A stretch of 64,000 nt of DNA from Hypericum androsaemum. Taxonomy: Eukaryota > Streptophyta > Magnoliopsida > Malpighiales > Hypericaceae. Below the pieces are notes generated by a model that made no database searches, was not told the DNA's origin, and saw only the letters and a program-made list of their open reading frames with translations. Where the stretch lies: assembly GCA_963995505.1 (NCBI GenBank), contig OZ023180.1:6731263-6795262 (forward strand). Reading direction: 5' to 3'. The position numbers were made by a program, and so were the translations under genes. Below, piece after piece: positions 33,451 through 45,021 of this stretch (positions are counted from its first letter, which is position 1; every line of letters begins with the position of its first letter).

Positions 33451-35744
33451 GTGATCATTGGATTTGCTTTCCATTGATCCTGGGTTCATGCCCTTTTTGT
33501 TGTTTGATAGGAGGGGGCCAACGCGGGCCCTGATTTCGGCTATGAGGAGGAGGAGTTGGGCAATGAGGAGGATGTTTAGGGCACTCTTGAGATGGATGAG
33601 ATGGCTGATAAGGAGGATGAGGATCAGGTCGAAGAGTATAAGGGCAGCGAGGGTAAGTATAATGTCAATGCGAATGAAATTATTCGTCATGATGGGCATA
33701 TAGAGGATGTTCATCCTGATGATAAGTGGGCCATCATACGATGTATGGCAAAGGCTGCCTGTGAGTTGGTCAACCTGTCGCCCCTTTTGACATGTGGTGA
33801 AAGTTTCTATGATGAAGCTTCCGCCTTTGCAGATAAGTTTGCAGCCGGTGTCGCCGATGCTTCGGGTGGTCCGTCTGTTGTGGAGAATGATCATAACACA
33901 GTGCGTGAACCAAAACCAATAGTGTCGCCTAATAAGGACGACACTTTTGTTGTTGATCATAAGAGGAAGACGAGAACTAGTCACGCTCTCAGGACTCCAT
34001 ATACGGACCCTGAACCAGAAAGGCGCAAGAAAGTTCCGGCACCAAAAAAGGTCATGAAGCCGATTATCCTGCCCGGCGATGATGATGATTTTCAGATTAT
34101 TGGAGGTAGTAATTTCGTCAATGCGCCACCCAGACAGTTAACCCGAGATTTCGTGATAACAAATGAGAGGGTGGAGGCTGCAAAGGCTTGTTTTAAGTCT
34201 TTGATCAGTGCTCAAAAGAATATTCTTGTCAAGTATGCAAATGACAGAGCTAAATCAAAAGAATTACCGTAAGTCTTATATTATTTAATGGCGAACAGCT
34301 GTGTTTTGACCATTGCGAGCATTTGATACGCATGGATTTTGAAACCCTTCAAGGAAGGCAATGGATTTTTTCCGGAGTTGTGGATGCGTATGGTCGCTTT
34401 CTTGGGAGGCGTGTGCATAATACGAACATTCCTATTGATCGTATTGTGTTCTCTGTCGATACTATTGTTAGTATTTTCATAATGCTTTCTTAGTTATACA
34501 CTAATTTAAATTTTATATTTTTCCATTAATATTGGTTCCACATTGTTTCGGTACTGATTTCATCCTGAATTTATATTGGTCTGGAAGCGAGTTGTTACTG
34601 GTTCCGCCCAGATTTGTTACTGGTTTCAAATTGAATGATATACTATTTTGAATTTCTGAAATCAAGTACATGCTGGTTTGGTGTCTACTATTTTGCTGTC
34701 ATTACATGATGGTTCGTGTGTGACTTGAATTTTTTTTCTAATCGATGTTGTGCATTCGGCACTGTTTTGGTTGACATGTTTGTGTGTGAATTGATAATGA
34801 ACTATACCTTTTTTCCTCAGTTTTAATTGTTGACATGTGTCTTCTCGTTATAATATTGTAGGGCACAATTATGCGGTACACTTTTCCCGACATTGGAACT
34901 CAAGAGGATGAGGAACAAAGACAAGTTGTTTGCAACGAATTACTTCATACCGTTTAAATGACTTATCCATATGCCATGCGATACCTCTCTGAAATTCCAT
35001 ATGTAAGTCGTTAAGAAATTAGTTTCCCTTTTTTAAAATATATTTCTATAGAATATTTTTTTTCGATCGCAAAAGTACGTTGATTAATATTTTTATTTCT
35101 CTTTTTGGTGACAGTGGATCTTTCCATACTGTAATAATCTCCACTTCTCCGTCTTTGTCATTGATACATTGTCAAAAGGCTGTTACATTTTGGACAGTCT
35201 TTCTGTTGGCGAGGAGAAGGCTGTCATCCTGTCAAGTATTGGGATAAGGATACAAGATTATATTGCTCCCTTCATGGCAAAAATCAAAGGGATTGATGGG
35301 ATGGATTTCGAATGGAAAGTCCTATCAAATTGACTGAAACAAAAGGATGGGTTTAGTTGTAGCATATTCGCGTGCAAGTTTATGGAGCACTACACGCATC
35401 TTTGGGGAGGCAACATATTCCCGCAGCTTGATTGGGCTGACCCCAAAGTTTTAGCAGGGCTGAAAAGAAATATTTGTGTTGATCTTATTGCATAGCCGGA
35501 TAATTTGCTACTGCCAACCATCTTGACTCAAGCGTTGCAGGTGTATGAAGGAACAAAGAGAAGGGTTTATACCAGATCAAAGAATTTGGCTAGGTAGAAG
35601 GTTATATTGTAGGCACATTTTTATTTCAGAAACATGATTGCTTTCAGTTTTTTTTAGGATATTTTTTATGATGCCATTTTGGTTCTGTATTTCGGCTTGA
35701 TATCTATTAAGACGATTTGCATCAGTTTTTATCTTGGCTAATAT

Positions 35745-36150
35745 TTTTGTCATACAATTATAACCAATATGATAACTCCATCAAATCGATATCACAATTA
35801 GTTGAAACCAATATAAGAACACCCTGAAACCAACATCTTTACACCTTAAAGCCAATACTAGAATGAATTCAAACCAAACTCATAACACGTTGAAACCAAT
35901 GTCAGAATACGTTTAAATCAAAATCATAACTTGACAGAACCAATATCCAAGATCGTCGAAACCAATATCAGAACTCGTTGAAACCATTAGCAAACCGATA
36001 TCAGAATATGTTAATTGAACCAATATCATATCTCGTTTAAACCAGTATCAGAACTAGTTCAAACCGATATCAGAATTCGTTAATCGGTTTATCAGAACAC
36101 TCGGAAACCAATATCAGAACATATTCAATATCTTAATGCATGCGAGACAA
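35745..36150 (-). repeat. 22-bp repeat array, orientation flipped, downstream of the ULP gene
   Basis: On the plus strand the units now read GAAACCAATATCAGAAC, the reverse complement of the arrays to the left. The switch occurs after the last ULP exon, i.e. between the two convergent genes. Confidence 0.8.
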
Positions 36151-36599
36151 CATACTTTGATCGAATTTGAATTCAATCTTCTGCTTCCATTTAATAAAGA
36201 TAAAATATTTCGAAACAGTTAAACCAATATCGTTTTAAACACAAAATACAATTTCTAACGGTTATGTCATTTTCATAACTCCTGCAGAGGTCGATTCAAG
36301 TCTATTTCCAAATGATTATGCTGCTCTTCTCTCTCTTGGTATGAGCCATTGGTTTGACTGTCTTTTTGCTTCTGTCTTTTCCGCTGGTACTTTGTCTTCA
36401 ATATTTGCCGCCCGATTTCGTTTGCACTTTTCAATCTCTTTCTTGTCCTCCTTTAATTTTCTCATATTTTAATAGTTTTACCCAATGCTTTGGATGACTG
36501 TGGTACATCATACTCTAACCGTGCTTGTGGCATTGGGGTACCTTCATTGGAGCAAACAATTGTTAGTAGTACACCAAAAAGATGGAAAGAAAAAATTAG

Positions 36600-37075
36600 A
36601 ATTAGGCGAAAATAATATCAGACCACCCGTCAAAACCAATTTCCAAACTAGAGGAAACCAATATCAGACGAAGTCAAAACCAATAACAGAACTAGTCGAA
36701 ACCAATATCAAAACCAGTCAAAACCAATAACAGAAATTTTCAAAACCAATATCAGAACTAGTCGAAACCAGCATCAGAACTAGTCGAAACCAATAACAGA
36801 AATATTCGAAATCAATATCAGAACCAGTCGAAATCAATATGAGAACTAGTCGAAACTAATAACAGAAATAGTCGAAACCAATAACAAAAATATTCAAAAC
36901 TAATATCAGAACCAGTCGAAACAATTATCAGAACTAGTCAAAATCAATAACAGAAATAGTCAAAACCAATATCAGAACCAGTCTAAACTATTAACAGAAT
37001 AAGTCGAAACCAATAACAGAACAAGTAGAAACCTAATTCAGAACTACTGTAAACCAATAACAGAACTATCGTGAG
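36600..37075 (-). repeat. 22-bp repeat array downstream of the transposase gene
   Basis: About 20 units of AAACCAATATCAGAACTAGT type, period 22, with variants AATAACAGAA and CAGCATCAG. The minus-strand sense is TGATATTGGTTT, matching transposase transcription. Confidence 0.85.
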
Positions 37076-37313
37076 ATTTCTACGATTACTACGATTAAGA
37101 TTCCTTACCTTGTAAGCTACAACGTGAGAATTGTTGCATCATAGTATCCAAATTGTCGTCAACAAATTTCACTGCATCTGCATCCATAGACACGAGAGCT
37201 GCCAAATGATTCATCTTTCGTGTTTAATACTGATAGTATTGGGCATAGTTATCTTCTGGAATTGTGGTTTCCATAGTTATATCCAATCCCTCCTTTGCCT
37301 TTTTTGTCCACCG

Positions 37314-40300
37314 TTAAATCACATAGTGTTGAGGCAATGTTCCGAACTCAGCATAATCAGCGAAGCCACTCAAAGTATCCATCACCTTCAGTATGTGTTT
37401 GCACAATAATCCTAGGCTTTCATACAGCCTGCACGAGCATGTAAGTACCATGTTTGTCTTCTGAATTACCACCATTCTTACATCAATCTTACTTCTATTT
37501 GTTTCAAGCTTATAGACTCGGTAATTGGAGGCATCACCTGCAGTGTGCGTGTGATATGTCAAGCAATATAAAATATGCGACTCGAGTGTCTAATATTATA
37601 TTTTTGTTACCTATTAAAGGGCGGCCATCCAATGCTACTTCGATTTGGTAGCGACGAGATTCCTCATATTGCTGTTAGAACTTTTCAAATATTTTATGCG
37701 TGTACACCTCTGCTGATGTAACCAAAGAGCTACTTCTGTGTCGGTTGTTAGGCAACTTGTTTTTCACTTCGAACTCAGCCATACTCTCTGCACGCCTTTT
37801 GCTATTGACCATGTTGTTGAAATGTGTAAAGAATTCAAGCAAGTTGTAATCACATTGCAAATACCCTCGTACAACACTGTTGCACGATTCAACAACTTGT
37901 GTTGTAACTATGCCAGCAGTAAAATGTTCCCTAACCCAAGTTGAAGACCACTGTGTTCGATATCGATGTATGGAATCCAACCATTGGTGCCCTCCCGATG
38001 GGAAGTACTCTTGAATCATTTTATTCCAGAAATAATCAAATTTTTCTTCATTGTCAGCTTCGTATATCAGATAATTGAATGCTTGCAATACTTCATTTGT
38101 GCATAGATGACTTAACCTTTTCTTAGTATTCTCTAATATATGCCAGGTGCATAGTGCGTGGTATGTACCTGGCAATTCCGAACTTATTGCGTTAGCAATA
38201 GCTTGGGCTTGGTCGGTGAATATGGTCTTGGGCGCTCTATTTTCCATGCATTTCAAGAATGTTCGAAACAACCATTGGAAAGATGTTGTTGTTTCATCGA
38301 ACAAAAGTGCAGCTCCGAAAATGCACGTCATGCGATGGTGATTGAAACCTGCGAAAAGAGCTGTACAACAATATGCCCAATAAATTTAAAGCAGTTCCAA
38401 TTTACTCATAAACTAATATTTTAACTCTTCAAAATCAGTATCATTGTACACCAAAGACAGTATAACATCAGAAGCAGACGAATAATATCACATGTGAAAA
38501 CCAATATCAGAAGACTTGCAAGCCCGTATCTCATTATACTCAGCAATAATCCACTACATTGAAAAAATCATAACATTAGAAGCAACCCAATATTGTTTCA
38601 CAGATATACCATTAGCAGAACACATGACAACCAGTATAACATTATATTTAAACCAATATCAGAAAATATGAAATATCATTAAACCTGCAATATTACTTCA
38701 CAATATGAAATTAAAGTTAAATACCTAATGGACGGTAATTTTTATTAGTTCTGTATGTGGTATCGAAACAGATTGCATCACCGAAGATCTTGTAGTCCAT
38801 TCTCATTTTTTTGTCGGCCCAAAACATGTTCGCAATTTGTTCTTCACTGTCCACTTCAATTTCGTAATAAAAAGACGGATTCCTAAATGCTTCAGTTCTG
38901 AAATATTCTTGTAATAAAGTAGCTTCACCGAATTTCATCATTTTCTGTTGTCGTGTGCCCAAATGGTTCTTCAAATCAATAGGAAGGAAACCAAGCTTTT
39001 CTGCTCCTCCAACTACCTTTGCCATCAGTTCATAAGAAGACCTGAGGGGAATGACTACATCATTGTTTATTATTACAATTTGTTGCTGCATTGAATTGAC
39101 TTTCCTGTTGGATCTTAGCATGTAAGCCAACTCTCCGTCGAGAAGATCATGGTTTGGTTGTACATCCCACTCCTTTATAAAATAAAATACATTATCAGCT
39201 GAGAGGTGAAATGTGATAAGCGCTCCACACCCTGTTCTTTCCTCTCTTCGTGAATATTTCTGAGCAGTTTTATTTTTTGGGACTTCACACGTCCTACGAA
39301 TGCCCTCCTTATTGCAAAGATATCTGATATAGTGTATCTCTTTAGTTTTTTCACTATTGATTTTCTTAGGCTTCTGATAATCTTTTCGCACACTGAATCC
39401 TTTTCTGTGGGCATAAGAGAGGTAGAAGTTGAGAGTATGATCCACGGTTTCAAATTGTATTGTAGACCACCATTCTTTTTTTTCCATTTCCTCTATTTTT
39501 TCCGTTGATTGTGTCATTGTTGGTGTCACTGCAAACAAATATCAATATCGGAATACTTTCAAACCAATACGCTGAAACCAATATCAGAACTACTTGAGAA
39601 CCAATATCAGAACTAGACTAAACCAATATCAAAACTACCCGAAACTAATATCAGAACAATTCGAAACCAATATCAGAACTACTTGAAATCAATATCAGAA
39701 CTACCCGAAACCAATATCAGAAATACTTGAAAACCAATATCAGAACTAGACTAAACCAATATCAAAATCACCCGAAAACAATATCAAAACCAGCCGAAAC
39801 CAAAATCAAAACAACCCGAAACTAATAGCAGAACCAGTCGAAACCAATATCAGTACTAGCCGAAACCAATATCAGAACAAATCGAAACTAATATCAGAAC
39901 TAGCCAGAACCAATATCAGAACTAGCCGGAACCAATATCAGAACTAGCCGAAACCAATATCAGAACAAATCGAAACAAATATCAGAACAAATCAAAACCA
40001 ATATCAGAACTAGCGAAAACCAATATCAGAACTAGCAGAAACCAAAATCAGAAAAAATTGGAACCAATATCACAACTAGGCAAAACCAATACCAGAACTT
40101 GCCGAAACCAATATCAGAACTACCAGAAACCTATATCAGAACTACCAAAAACCTATATCAGAACTAGGCGAAACCAATATCAGAATAAATCAAAACTAAT
40201 ATCAGAATAAATCGAAACCAATATCAGAACTACCCGAAACTAATACCAGAACTAGCCGAAACCAATATCAGAACTAGCCGAAATCAATATCAGAACTACC

Positions 40301-40702
40301 TGAAACCAATATCAGAACTACTTGAAAACCAATATCAGAACAAATAGAATTCAAACGAAAAACAAACCTTCTATTCCGTCACCGTTTTGATTGTAGCTAA
40401 AACAACTCTGTGTGGTATCTTGGTTTGCAGTTGTTCCACTGACCTGCATTTCATTACTTCCAATTTCACCGGCGGCGCTCTTTGACGGACTTTCTACAAA
40501 ATCAATAACAACAGAGCAAATGTAACGTGAATATGAACATTCAAACCGAAGTCGATCTCTTATATTTAATTTTAAAAGCTTTGCAACTGAAACTTTTATA
40601 AGATATAAACAACTAGTATTTACCTCTAATTAACGGGATGTCATTTGTTTCACCATCCAAGCATTCTTCTTCATTTTCCCCAATTATGTTTGCTGAAGCC
40701 AT
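37314..40702 (-). CDS. MULE transposase, FAR1-related (five exons, one premature stop)
   Basis: Exons on the minus strand, all with GT-AG introns: 40702-40624, 40493-40368, 39528-38725, 38348-37611 and 37537-37314, 1971 nt or 657 codons including the final stop. Phases join cleanly (for example PLG|FNHHRM and LIG|DASNYRV). Residues about 85-180 form the FAR1-type zinc-binding DNA-recognition domain (GFSVRKDYQKPKK; RTGCGALITFHL). The DDE nuclease core has Asp324 (CFDTTYRT), Asp382 (IFTDQAQAIANAI) and Glu490 (TTQVVESCNSV), with CTWHILENT between. The C-terminus has the SWIM finger CSCRLYESLGLLCKHIL. Codon 561 is a stop (complement of 37675-37677): TTC-TAA-CAG-CAA, where an extra glutamine (CAA) would fit. 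It removes the SWIM domain, so this copy is probably non-functional. Introns 2 and 3 hold 22-bp arrays. Confidence 0.88.
38400..38690 (-). repeat. 22-bp repeats inside transposase intron 3
   Basis: Degenerate units (AAACCAATATCAGAA and relatives) lie between exons 3 and 4, oriented as TGATATTGGTTT on the coding strand. More decayed than the other arrays. Confidence 0.65.
39540..40355 (-). repeat. Largest 22-bp array, filling transposase intron 2
   Basis: About 35-37 units, with the most common form AAACCAATATCAGAACTAGC followed by CG. It occupies almost the whole 839-bp intron between exons 2 and 3, on the sense strand as TGATATTGGTTT. Confidence 0.9.
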
Positions 40703-41092
40703 ACACAGAAGTTGGGGAAGTTTTCCTCCGAATGTTTTAATGCAACTTCGGAAATGAAGAAGAAAACTCAATTGGAATGACAGAGAGGTGAAGCTCAATT
40801 GGAAAGAGCAACCGAGTGGGAGGCGAAAGGTTGAAATCTTCACTGTTGTCTGCGTTGTTATTGGCTTTAATAATTTTGCGGCGCTGGTAGACAAAACGTC
40901 CCAGCTTTGGATTTGTAAAAAAGCTGTCAGCCGAAATTTTTGCACTCCACGAGAAGAGCATAAAATAATCACACCTATTCTCTGTCTTCGTTTCCATTAT
41001 TTATGATTTTCCACTAATACCCCTTATCATATTTTCAATCCTTTTGGTCCATTTGCGTGGGGACATTCCTTGTCCCCATCTAATCCATACCC

Positions 41093-41125
41093 ATTCTTGT
41101 CCATTTATTCTTCCAATTACCGTAT
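41093..41125 (+). repeat. Right half of the repeat split by the MULE
   Basis: It begins with the right target-duplication copy ATTCTTGTCC and continues the homology to 7646-7683 (reverse complement), ending near GGTAATTGG/CCAATTACC plus a few bases. Confidence 0.8.
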
Positions 41126-41469
41126 CCCGGCGGTCCCGTTGATGGAAGCAAGAAGATGATGATCGGGGAAAGAAGATGAATATTGTCTTTTTTTTATTCA
41201 TTTATTTTTGAAGGGTAAAAAAGTTATTATAAAATTATGTTGACCGATGACATCAACAATTGACCTCGAAGAACCTTAGAGTTCAATAAAAGCAAACTAG
41301 GGGATCAAAGTTTCGATTTTAAAACAGAAGAGACTAAAATAGTAATTTAAGCAAACTTCATGTACTTGAGGGCAATTTGCTCTTAATATATTATTGTTCA
41401 TTAATGGAATATTATAATTTCACAATGCCGCTAGAAATTGGAAAAACACTTTATTATTAAAAAAATTAA
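41126..41469. other. Spacer, nothing recognised
   Basis: AT-rich, non-coding stretch between the repeat flank and the long-TIR element. No feature was identified. Confidence 0.4.
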
Positions 41470-42700
41470 AGACACTTAGGAATCCTATGTTATTAAAAAT
41501 AGATATTTAGGACTCTGTGTTATATAAATACCAAAAAATACCCTCAGTTATTCATAACACTAAAATTTTCACATAGAAAAGTCCATTACACCCTTCTGCA
41601 AAATAAAAAATTAATTTCCTTTTTCTTTTCTCCTCCTCTCTTTCTTCTCTCTCCCCGGAACCGCCGCCAAAAATGAGGTAGATATCGATCAGAACGCAAC
41701 CATATCATCTCGAAAATCGTTGTTATTTGTTGACATCGATTCCAGTTAGTTTAACTTTAGGTCTTCGCTTTGCTTTCTCGTTTCAAACTATTTTTGATAA
41801 TTTTTTGTTTTCGGTAGTTTCGAATTTCAAAGGCGCATGCTTTCCATTTTGGTTTTAACTATTTGATATGGTAGGCTTCCAATTAGGACTACGAGAGATA
41901 TACTTGTTAGTTTCGTCTGAGCCTAAATGAGTTTGGATTGGGTATGGAGTGAAGGAATTTTGTACAGTTTGGATTGAAGGGAGACCGCAGCGGCAAGCCC
42001 AGATATGTGACAATGGTAAACGCAGTTATGTGATAATGGCAAGTGCAGTTATGTGATAATGACAATTATTTTTGTGAAAACGGCAAGTCCCCGTTGATGA
42101 TAATGTCACGCATAGTTTTTTTTTATTTTGGTCCCCCATATTTTAGCATTTTTGCAAAAAGGTCACACTGGCATGCACTGTTATGTGATACTGGCGTACG
42201 CAGTTATGTGATACTGGCATGCGCAGTTATATGATAATGGCATTTGTATCCGGCCTGTGTTTGTGCATGGCTTTTTTCATTTTGATCCCCGTATTTTAGC
42301 GCATTTGCAAAAAAGTCTCCGCGTGTCTTCATTCCAAACGGTTCGGAATAGTGGCATTCCGTACCCAATCCATACCCAGCCTAAATGCCCATAAAGTACA
42401 ACAACATAATTTGATTATACAGGTAGTGTTTAACAAATAATTACCAGTATATCCTTCTCTCTGCGGTTTCGTCCGTGCCCCCCAGGTTTGTAAATGGCTT
42501 ATCCAGGGAGAGAAGAAAGAGAGGTGGAGAAAAGAAAAAGGAAATTAATTTTTTTTAAGGTTTTTATTTTGCATAGGGGCATAATAGACTTTTTCTTATG
42601 AAAATTTTGGTTTTTGAATAATTCAATGTATTTTTTGGATATTTCTGTAAGATTGGATTTTAAATATCTATTTTTAATAACACAAAATATCTAAGTGTTT
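41470..42700. mobile_element. Element with about 200-bp imperfect terminal inverted repeats
   Basis: The left arm (about 41470-41665: ACACTTAGG, TTATTAAAAATAGATATTTA, TTAATTTCCTTTTTCTTTTC) is the imperfect reverse complement of the right arm (about 42495-42700). The outer boundaries and target duplication are uncertain. The interior contains no recognised gene; about half of it is the later MITE insertion. Confidence 0.6.
41929..42377. mobile_element. MULE-type MITE (copy 2), nested in the long-TIR element
   Basis: Flanked by an exact 9-bp duplication AGCCTAAAT (41920-41928 and 42378-42386). Ends: left GAGTTTGGATTGGGTATGG, right (reverse complement) GGGTATGGATTGGGTACGG. The inside resembles copy 1 at 7933-8525: 22-23 bp units around GTGATACTGGCATGCGCAG and the block TTTGGTCCCCCATATTT. 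It has fewer repeat units than copy 1. Confidence 0.85.
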
Positions 42701-43893
42701 ATAACACATAACAAAACTTACGAAATTATTTTAATCATAAATTATAGCCTTTCCCATATAAGAAAAAAATAATTTCCCCTCGCCAAAAATTGAAAATTTT
42801 GAAGAGAATGTACGATATATCTGACCTCTTAGATGCATTAATGAACCACGATCTCGCTGAAACCCATGTCCTAAAATGGCTGCAAAAGACATGCAATTTT
42901 ATGACCCATCATTCCCAATGCGAACAAAATCAAAATCTGGAAGTTCTAAAAGTATCACCTAAAATTGAGCTCCGAGTCAACTTGTCTAGTACTATTTCTC
43001 TTTATTCTTATTTATAAACATACTTCCCTCAAAAAACAATTTGTTGGACCAAAATTTATAAAGCTCGATAACCCTGCTTCATGCACAGGGTACAATTTTA
43101 ATCTTTTGCTTCTCTCGATATAATTTGCTCTAAAATTATATTTGAATTTTTATATTCAATTCAAATTAAAATAAAATATATATAATAGGATCAAAATTCA
43201 TGGTTTATAAATTTTCTTCATTTTAGTGTTTTGAACTGATTTTTATGGCATATATTATCATGATAGCCAATATTTTCTTCTCGCCCATATTCATTAAGAA
43301 AAAATTTAGAGTTGGAGAATTCCATCTTCCTGGCAACAATTCAAGTTCTTCAACATATAATCGAATTACCGTTTAGCAATTAAAACCAATGTAATGGATC
43401 AACTGATGGAAACCCCTCGTAATATAAAAAAATTAAGAAAGTTCATCCATTGACTCCGACTCGTGAGTCGTGACAATGGCAGAAGAAAATCAAAAGAAGC
43501 AAAAGGAAAAACACGGTTTCTTATGACCAGCATTAATTGACTCACGTTCCCGTTGCTAACCTCCATATATACAGTTGAATTCTGTCAAATAAAATTTTCG
43601 GATCAGATCTTATCTGAAGATAAATTTCTATTTCGCTCGTATCGTGGACTTTAATGGACGAAGATCATTTTCCTTCGGGTTTAATTGCGTGGCAAACTCG
43701 ATATGCTATCTTTTGTTATTAAAAAATGATAGCTAGACGAATGTTTATATTAATTGATAAATTTTATTCTAGCTCAATCAGATATATTTGTTGACTATTC
43801 AAAAGTTTGTACAGTCTCGAATTTAGATTAATTTTTATAGCAAGAATCTGAGTACTACGTAGATTAACCAAAACACGCTCTTTCAAAAAAAAT
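42701..43893. other. AT-rich spacer, nothing recognised
   Basis: Long AT-rich stretch. One short open frame (42790-43017) has no recognisable motif and no promoter context, and I do not consider it a gene. Confidence 0.4.
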
Positions 43894-44647
43894 ATACTAT
43901 TGGGAAAATACGGGGCCCCAAACAATACGCAAACGAGCAAACCACGAACACAACTAGAAAAGAACGAACACAAACACAAGGAAGAACAAAAAATTTTGGT
44001 TACCCAGTATGACACGAAGGTCTACGTCCGAGAGCGTAGAAGGCCAGGAGAGATTTCAGTATCTTTGCCCTTTGGTGTTTCACTCACACTTATAAGCAAA
44101 AGCCACACTTTGGCCTCTCTACTCTCTTTGGGAGCTCTTTCTCTTGAGCAACTCTTTCTCTAGAGTTCCACACACACAAATAAGATTTAAAATAGATAAT
44201 TATATAGGCACACACCCTATTATGATTATTGGATCGGGAGGGGCATAATTGTCCAAGAAAGAAAACACTTTTCTCGGACTGGTTGGCAGACTCCAACCCA
44301 TTAGAGCCCGCCAAAACGGGATCCCCAAAAAAAGAAAAAATATTTTTTTCGGGATGGGGAGGGGCTGGCGGCCACCAGCCCCTTAGCGGGCGCTAGGTCC
44401 ACCTGGCTCCACTTAGGAGGCGGGCGTCAGCCACCTGGCAGCCGCCGAGTCTTGCCCGACCACTTTGTTTCTTGACTCGATCGACTCCACCGATCAATCT
44501 CAAGCTTCATCACTTGAACTGCACGACTCCCTAGATGTCCTCAATATCTTCACTCGACTCTTGACTAGATTAATTTTTCGTGCGTCCTTAGGCTCTAAGC
44601 CCAATCTGATCAACTCACTACAAATTCTCAGACTACATACCCAATAA
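43894..44647 (-). repeat. Copia C 3' LTR (long form)
   Basis: Matches 47694-48093 over both ends but carries about 370 extra bases in the middle (about 44250-44600, including a GC-rich stretch with TTTTTTTCGGGATGGGG). By eye the matching parts are clearly diverged, so the element is old. Confidence 0.7.
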
Positions 44648-45021
44648 TCTCTCACCTGGAGACTGACCTCAACACGAACCACGTTTCACTAGGTGATCCT
44701 CATCACTTATTACCATTCACTTGATGACCCTCTTCTCCCCTTGCTTGTCACCCTTTAGTAGATGACCTCTTTTTCTTTTTTGTATGTCGATCTCTTCTTC
44801 TCACTTCACTAGGCTAGTTGAAGCTAAGCATAGCTCCAACTTCTCTAATTCAACCCTCTTAGTCATCACACTTGCAAGACCACCTCTTCTCTCCTCAAGG
44901 TAGCTCGATGCCATATACGCATCAACACATCTTGCTACTTTAGCCTTTTTGCCCTTGTCACTTAGCCCTTCTCTACACTACTTGTCAAGTGGTTGGGCAT
45001 ACACTTCATTGCCTTCAAATG

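Larger units (their letters stand above)
31099..35600 (+). pseudogene. ULP1-like C48 cysteine protease gene carried by the MULE (decayed)
   Basis: Ulp1-type enzymes cleave SUMO or related modifiers. Candidate exons, by eye: 31099-31155, about 31490-31552, about 32060-32665, 32757-32960, 33511-34270, 34284-34470, 34861-35002 and 35115-35600. The 32.1-32.6 kb exon has the region that precedes the protease in plant transposon ULP-like proteins (DYDWAKLYILYALGVFLVP). A long acidic linker follows. The last exons carry the catalytic domain: NNLHFSVFVIDTL (His), GCYILDSL (Asp) and GFSCSIFACKFMEHY (Cys). In-frame stops before LKQKDGF and after CVDLIA, and a frame change at the T-run near 32126, show that it is decayed. 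Introns hold the 22-bp arrays. Confidence 0.7.
30217..41092. mobile_element. 10.9-kb Mutator-like element carrying a FAR1-type transposase and a ULP1-like protease gene
   Basis: Ends are defined by a perfect 10-bp target duplication ATTCTTGTCC (30207-30216 and 41093-41102) and by the uninterrupted repeat copy at 7646-7884. Terminal sequences are imperfect inverted repeats: left GGTTTTGGATTTAGCGGGGA, right (reverse complement) GGGTATGGATTAGATGGGGA, matching at 15 of the first 21 positions including the final C. Inside are two convergent genes: a ULP-like protease on the plus strand (about 31.1-35.6 kb) and the transposase on the minus strand (40.7-37.3 kb). MULEs that carry ULP-like genes (KI-MULE type) are a known plant class. 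Arrays of about 22-bp repeats occupy most non-coding parts. Confidence 0.9.

Noticed and set aside
33373..33984. 203-codon minus-strand open frame
   Set aside because: Antisense to an acidic exon of the ULP gene and to a repeat array; no recognisable domain.
39540..40355. Regular 22-bp repeats as a CRISPR array
   Set aside because: Units are contiguous and degenerate with no unique spacers, they lie in an intron of a eukaryotic transposase, and there are no cas genes.
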